A stretch of 8,548 bases of DNA, taken from positions 1 to 8,548 of the forward strand of contig CAJUHV010000107.1 in the NCBI GenBank assembly GCA_910586445.1, given 5' to 3'. Positions 5,639 through 8,548 of this stretch are shown here, in pieces. Origin of the DNA: an uncultured Eubacterium sp. (GTDB lineage Bacteria; Bacillota; Clostridia; Lachnospirales; Lachnospiraceae). Below the pieces are notes generated by a model. It had not been told where the DNA came from, did no database searches, and was given only the letters and a program-made list of their open reading frames with translations. The position numbers were made by a program, and so were the translations under genes. Position 1 is the first letter of the stretch, and each line of letters opens with the position of its first letter.

Positions 5639-5674
5639 ACAGCTGTTATCTATCAGCAAATAGATAACAGCTGT
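5639..5674 (-). terminator. Perfect 15-bp hairpin: terminator of the collagen-like gene, or operator
   Basis: On the minus strand ACAGCTGTTATCTAT pairs perfectly with ATAGATAACAGCTGT around a TTGCTG loop, followed by TTTTTC. It lies about 78 bases after the collagen-like gene's stop, which fits intrinsic termination. TTGACA (5672-5677) overlaps its upstream arm and could be a -35 element for the OYE-transporter operon starting at 5577, though no good -10 follows at 17 bases. An operator for that operon is the alternative. Confidence 0.65.
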
Positions 5675-5751
5675 CAACAAATTATTGATATACATCCCTG
5701 CCTGTGCCAGGGCCGCATACCACCTCTATGAATTCTTATTACAAAAAGTAA

Positions 5752-7323
5752 TTAATTTATGCTTAATCCGGCACTTGCGTATCCTACAACTGTATTGACC
5801 AAAGACAATCCGCTCGCCGTTGCCGAAAATACCAGCATCATCCGTGTCTGGGCCGTTACTGGAATGCTCAGCCCCGTCAGTATGCCATTTAACACTGTTC
5901 CGATCGACAGCACTCCGGTCAGTGAAGGCGACAGATTAACCAATGTCCCCGCAACCGGTGAAAATACATTGTCCGGCGTTGTTGACTGGTAAAGCTGCGC
6001 TCTTACCGTCAGCGTAGAACCGATTAGGGAAAGCCCTGCTGTCGTACTAAAGTATGCACTAAATGAAGTAATGACACCGGCACGAGGTACCTGAAACGCA
6101 AAATTGGAAAGCGTTCCGCTTGCGTTTGTTATATTAATCGTCGAACCCAGTATCGTAAGCCCCTGTGCACTGTTTCCAAAGCCTACAAACGCAGGAAGAC
6201 CGACGAGACCCCCGGCAATCGTTGTCAGAGAAATTGGAATCCCTGATGCAAACGGAATGATTGCTCCCGTACCTGCTATACCAGTAGGCCCTGTTGCTCC
6301 CGTTGCTCCTGTTGCCCCTGTCGCTCCCGTTGCCCCGGCTGCTCCATCCGCTCCCGTTGCTCCCGTTGCTCCCGTTGCTCCCGTCGCTCCCGTTGCCCCG
6401 GCTGCTCCGTCCGCTCCCGTTGCTCCGGTCGCTCCCGTTGCCCCGGCTGCTCCATCCGCTCCTGTTGCTCCCGTTGCCCCTGTCGCTCCCGTTGCCCCGG
6501 CTGCTCCATCCGCTCCTGTTGCTCCTGTTGCTCCCGTTGCTCCGTCCGCTCCCGTTGCCCCGGCTGCTCCATCCGCTCCTGTTGCTCCTGTTGCCCCGGT
6601 CGCTCCATCTGCTCCCGTTGCTCCGGCTGCTCCTGTCGCCCCGGTTGCTCCATCCGCTCCCGTTGCTCCTGTCGCTCCTGTTGCTCCCGTTGCCCCGGTT
6701 GCTCCTGTTGCTCCTGTTGCCCCATTGGCTCCGTCATCTCCCGGACATCCTTTCGGACCCTGTGGGCCGACTGGGCCGGTCACACCCGGAATACCCTGCG
6801 GACCAGTCACGCCTTGAGGCCCCATAGGGCCAGCCGGGCCAGTAGGGCCTGCTGCTCCCGGAATACCTCTAGGTCCCTGCGGGCCGACATCTCCCTGCGG
6901 ACCGACCGGACCAGCCGGACCGGACGGGCCTGCTGGTCCCTGCGGACCGATTGGGCCAGCCGGACCTTCACAGCCCGGATCGCCTTTCGGGCCAATATCG
7001 CCCCGAACACCCTGAATACCCTGGATACCCTGCGGGCCTGCATATCCTCTCGGCCCCGGGCACCCTCTCGGGCCTGTGCTTCCAGTAGGCCCTACCGGAC
7101 CTGTATTGCCCCTCGGCCCCCTCGCACCAGGAGCGCCTGGAAGACCCTGCGGGCCCATAGGCCCTTGTTCACCTGGATCGCCTTTCGGCCCCGGACAGCC
7201 GTTATCCCCTTTGATACCCTGCGGGCCCATAGGCCCCTGATCACCCTTCGGCCCCTCCGGCCCGCGTCTGCAGCAGGAAGAGCAGCAGCAATTATCTTGG
7301 CAGCAGTCATATATATTATTCAT
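5752..7323 (-). CDS. BclA-like collagen-like surface (exosporium-type) protein
   Basis: A 523-aa three-part protein. Residues 1-20 are a cysteine-rich head (seven Cys at 7, 8, 12-14, 17, 18) with no signal peptide. Residues 21-350 are 110 uninterrupted Gly-X-Y triplets: first a mixed part rich in GPQ, GPK, GDP, GPA, then a GAT/GAD/GAA array from 201. Residues ~354-523 are a non-collagen C-terminal domain (IIPFASGIPISLTT, VGFGNSAQGLTI, TLTVRAQLYQSTTPDNVFSPV) like the BclA C-terminal trimerising domain. Family members form trimeric filaments on the spore surface. Threonine in the Y position gives many possible O-glycosylation sites, and a glycosyltransferase lies just upstream. Four Cys sit in X positions within the triple helix (43, 88, 118, 193), unusual and possibly for interchain disulfides. 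AAAGGATG precedes ATG 7323. GC is well above neighbours because of Gly/Ala/Pro codons. Confidence 0.94.
   Translation of the reverse strand: MNNIYDCCQDNCCCSSCCRRGPEGPKGDQGPMGPQGIKGDNGCPGPKGDPGEQGPMGPQGLPGAPGARGPRGNTGPVGPTGSTGPRGCPGPRGYAGPQGIQGIQGVRGDIGPKGDPGCEGPAGPIGPQGPAGPSGPAGPVGPQGDVGPQGPRGIPGAAGPTGPAGPMGPQGVTGPQGIPGVTGPVGPQGPKGCPGDDGANGATGATGATGATGATGATGATGADGATGATGAAGATGADGATGATGATGADGAAGATGADGATGATGATGADGAAGATGATGATGATGADGAAGATGATGATGADGAAGATGATGATGATGATGADGAAGATGATGATGATGATGPTGIAGTGAIIPFASGIPISLTTIAGGLVGLPAFVGFGNSAQGLTILGSTINITNASGTLSNFAFQVPRAGVITSFSAYFSTTAGLSLIGSTLTVRAQLYQSTTPDNVFSPVAGTLVNLSPSLTGVLSIGTVLNGILTGLSIPVTAQTRMMLVFSATASGLSLVNTVVGYASAGLSIN
6292..6723 (-). repeat. 9-bp coding minisatellite (GAT/GAD/GAA array)
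   Basis: There are 48 consecutive triplets using only Gly-Ala-Thr, Gly-Ala-Asp (8) and Gly-Ala-Ala (6). A higher-order block, GAD-GAA followed by GAT runs, begins at residues 249, 270, 288, 303 and 324, with lengths of 7, 6, 5, 7 and 7 triplets (45-63 bp). Third positions vary, so copies are not identical. Slippage or unequal crossover here changes filament length by whole triplets without breaking frame. Confidence 0.9.
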
Positions 7324-7386
7324 ATTTCACACATCCTTTATCATAATTTGAAAAAGACATTCATATGATTATAATAGAAATAGTCC

Positions 7387-7420
7387 AGATACTCCCCTGA
7401 ACTGTTTCCACTAAGTATCT
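7387..7420 (-). promoter_or_regulatory. Small inverted repeat in the collagen gene leader
   Basis: AGATACT (7387-7393) and AGTATCT (7414-7420) form a 7-bp perfect inverted repeat with a 20-base interior. On the minus strand no T tract follows, so it is a poor terminator for the glycosyltransferase gene. It may be a leader hairpin or operator for the collagen-like gene. Confidence 0.3.
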
Positions 7421-7431
7421 TTTTCTAATAA

Positions 7432-7459
7432 TATTGTATGTGCGCTGGAAATAATTGTT
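7432..7459 (-). promoter_or_regulatory. Possible sporulation (sigma-K-like) promoter for the collagen-like gene
   Basis: CATACAATA at 7432-7440 on the minus strand fits the sigma-K -10 pattern CATAnnnTA, and also the sigma-E form CATACAnT. AACA at 7456-7459 is a minimal -35 with a 15-base spacer, one short of usual. It starts about 25 bases after the glycosyltransferase stop and would give a ~100-base leader. A TATAAT nearer the gene has no matching -35. Mother-cell control would suit an exosporium protein, but these motifs are short. Confidence 0.35.
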
Positions 7460-7483
7460 CCTTTTTCTGTGTATTTCAACCCG

Positions 7484-8548
7484 CTAAAAGTTCTGCAGGC
7501 TGTTAAAATATTGTTTATTATAAAGGTATGCTTTGGAATAAGGTTTACATGCTCCAGCCCTGTCATTGTACTCTTCTGCCTTCTGCCGATCACCCATTTT
7601 ATCATAACAGACGCATAACTGTAAAAGAGGGACATAATCATAGCAGTCCGGCAGCATAAAACCGCCCGTATACTCATTTTTCGGCACATTCAGTGCCGTT
7701 TCATACCAGTAGACTGCAGAATCAAATTCCCCATGCTCCAAAAAATATTTCCCAATCTCGCAGCATAATTCCGCCCTTGGCAGATCATAACTCATGCTTC
7801 GCAAAAGGGCTGCCAGCCCGGCCTGCTCCTGCCCCATCTGAAAATAACATTTGGCACAGATCGAACATGCCTCTATTTTATTCTCTGCCCATCCGTCCTC
7901 TGACAGAAGAAACTGCTCGAAGACAGCAGCGGCTTCTTTGTATTGTTTGTGATAATATAGTTCCCGCCCGTAATAATACTGCTGCCTGGCATCCAGAACC
8001 GTCCCTTCTTTGAGCATTTTACGATAAATCCTGAGATTACGGTCAGAATCCCCTGCTTTCACCTTTTTATGGCAGACTGCAAGGTCAGAATACAGGACGC
8101 TGCCGCTTGGCGGAATCACTTCATGGACGGCACCGACCCAGCGGTATTTTGAACAGTTCCGTATCCACCTCTCCCTGAAATAAGAAAAAGAAGGCTTACC
8201 GGCTTCATCAAAAGCAGTATGATATTTCATCATTACAATATCCGTATCCGGCTGCAAAGACTGCTTTAACTGTAAAAATTTTTCTTTCTGCGTTTCCTCC
8301 AGTATGTCATCCGCATCCATCCACATGCAGTAGTCCATAGATGCCTTTGAAAAAGAATAATTTCTGGCATCGGAAAAATCATCTTTCCACGGATAGGAAT
8401 ATACTTTCGAAGTGTAGCCGGACGCTATTTCTACCGTCCGGTCTTCAGAGCCGGTATCCACAATAATAATCTCATCCACAAGGTCCGCTATACTGTCAAG
8501 ACAGCGTGCAATATGCATCTCTTCATTTTTGACAATCATACAAAGACT
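7484..8548 (-). CDS. GT2 glycosyltransferase with TPR-like C-terminus (5' partial)
   Basis: The frame is open to the window edge, where SLCMIVKNEE reads through, so the internal ATG at 8539 is not the true start and a few residues are missing. Counting from that Met, the GT-A domain shows VDEIIIVDTGSEDRT (21-35), DDFSDARNYSFSKA (53-66), the metal-binding DxD in CMWMDADDI (71-79), and RWVGAVHE (133-140), all typical of the SunS-like GT2 enzymes fused to tetratricopeptide-like repeats. Residues ~184-345 are helical repeats with YYYGRELYYHKQYKEAAAVFEQF and EIGKYFLEHGEFDSAVYWYETAL. It is probably a cytoplasmic protein glycosyltransferase. Its stop is about 160 bases before the collagen-like gene in the same direction, the arrangement of C. 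difficile sgtA-bclA3, so the collagen-like protein is the likely acceptor. The donor sugar cannot be read from sequence. Confidence 0.88.
   Translation of the reverse strand, partial: SLCMIVKNEEMHIARCLDSIADLVDEIIIVDTGSEDRTVEIASGYTSKVYSYPWKDDFSDARNYSFSKASMDYCMWMDADDILEETQKEKFLQLKQSLQPDTDIVMMKYHTAFDEAGKPSFSYFRERWIRNCSKYRWVGAVHEVIPPSGSVLYSDLAVCHKKVKAGDSDRNLRIYRKMLKEGTVLDARQQYYYGRELYYHKQYKEAAAVFEQFLLSEDGWAENKIEACSICAKCYFQMGQEQAGLAALLRSMSYDLPRAELCCEIGKYFLEHGEFDSAVYWYETALNVPKNEYTGGFMLPDCYDYVPLLQLCVCYDKMGDRQKAEEYNDRAGACKPYSKAYLYNKQYFNSLQNF

Noticed and set aside
5700..5745. 14-codon ORF with GAGGTGG just after the collagen-like gene on the minus strand
   Set aside because: The ribosome site touches the start codon, the frame is very short and it is followed by the terminator hairpin.
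6292..6723. Short regular repeats as a CRISPR array
   Set aside because: There are no spacers; repeats are contiguous 9-bp codon triplets inside an intact coding sequence.
6104..6817. Plus-strand proline/alanine-rich (PVAPVAP) frame of 237 aa and similar Arg/Gln- or Leu-rich frames
   Set aside because: They are out-of-phase or antisense readings of the Gly-X-Y minisatellite, whose 9-bp period keeps all frames open. The collagen frame has the start signal and the real domains.

Overview
The window looks like a chromosomal segment of a spore-forming, gut-type Clostridia, probably Lachnospiraceae. The reasons are strong GGAGG-type ribosome binding sites, a BclA-type collagen-like surface protein, a clostridial old-yellow-enzyme (OYE) plus OFA-transporter pair, and remnants of cell-surface sugar genes. 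The organism is inferred from style, not from a marker gene. Every convincing gene except a possible transposase tail at the left edge is on the minus strand, so the window reads from right to left.

Right end (7484-8548): a 5'-truncated GT2 glycosyltransferase with C-terminal TPR-like helices. Next in the same direction is a 523-aa collagen-like protein (5752-7323) with a cysteine-rich head, 110 uninterrupted Gly-X-Y triplets and a BclA-like C-terminal domain. The arrangement resembles the sgtA-bclA3 locus of Clostridioides difficile, where a glycosyltransferase modifies a spore-surface collagen-like protein. A 15-bp perfect hairpin with a T tract (5639-5674) follows the collagen gene.

Middle (3643-5577): an OYE flavoenzyme gene that has lost most of its interior and is frameshifted, so it is a pseudogene. 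It is followed 14 bases later by an intact OFA-family MFS transporter. The old operon spacing survives although the enzyme is dead.

Next (2464-3489): an unrecognised 271-aa protein with a near-consensus sigma-A promoter, a foldable 5' leader, a possible 21-codon leader ORF with the best ribosome binding site in the window, and a good terminator at 2351-2388.

Then 1718-2275: a mosaic relic joining pieces of a glucose-1-phosphate cytidylyltransferase and a GT4 glycosyltransferase (N-terminal piece and C-terminal tail). This is a collapsed polysaccharide locus.

Left end (163-1731): an AT-rich three-gene operon under its own promoter, bracketed by two similar 47-48-bp sequences in the same orientation. 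Its products are a 146-aa protein of unknown function with an R / ST / ExE residue order, a 186-aa DUF6575-like protein, and a 127-aa SecB-like protein. A SecB-like chaperone as third gene of a tight trio is the layout of toxin-antitoxin-chaperone (TAC) systems, so this is the best candidate for an undescribed system here. Positions 1-136 look like the end of an insertion sequence abutting this cassette.
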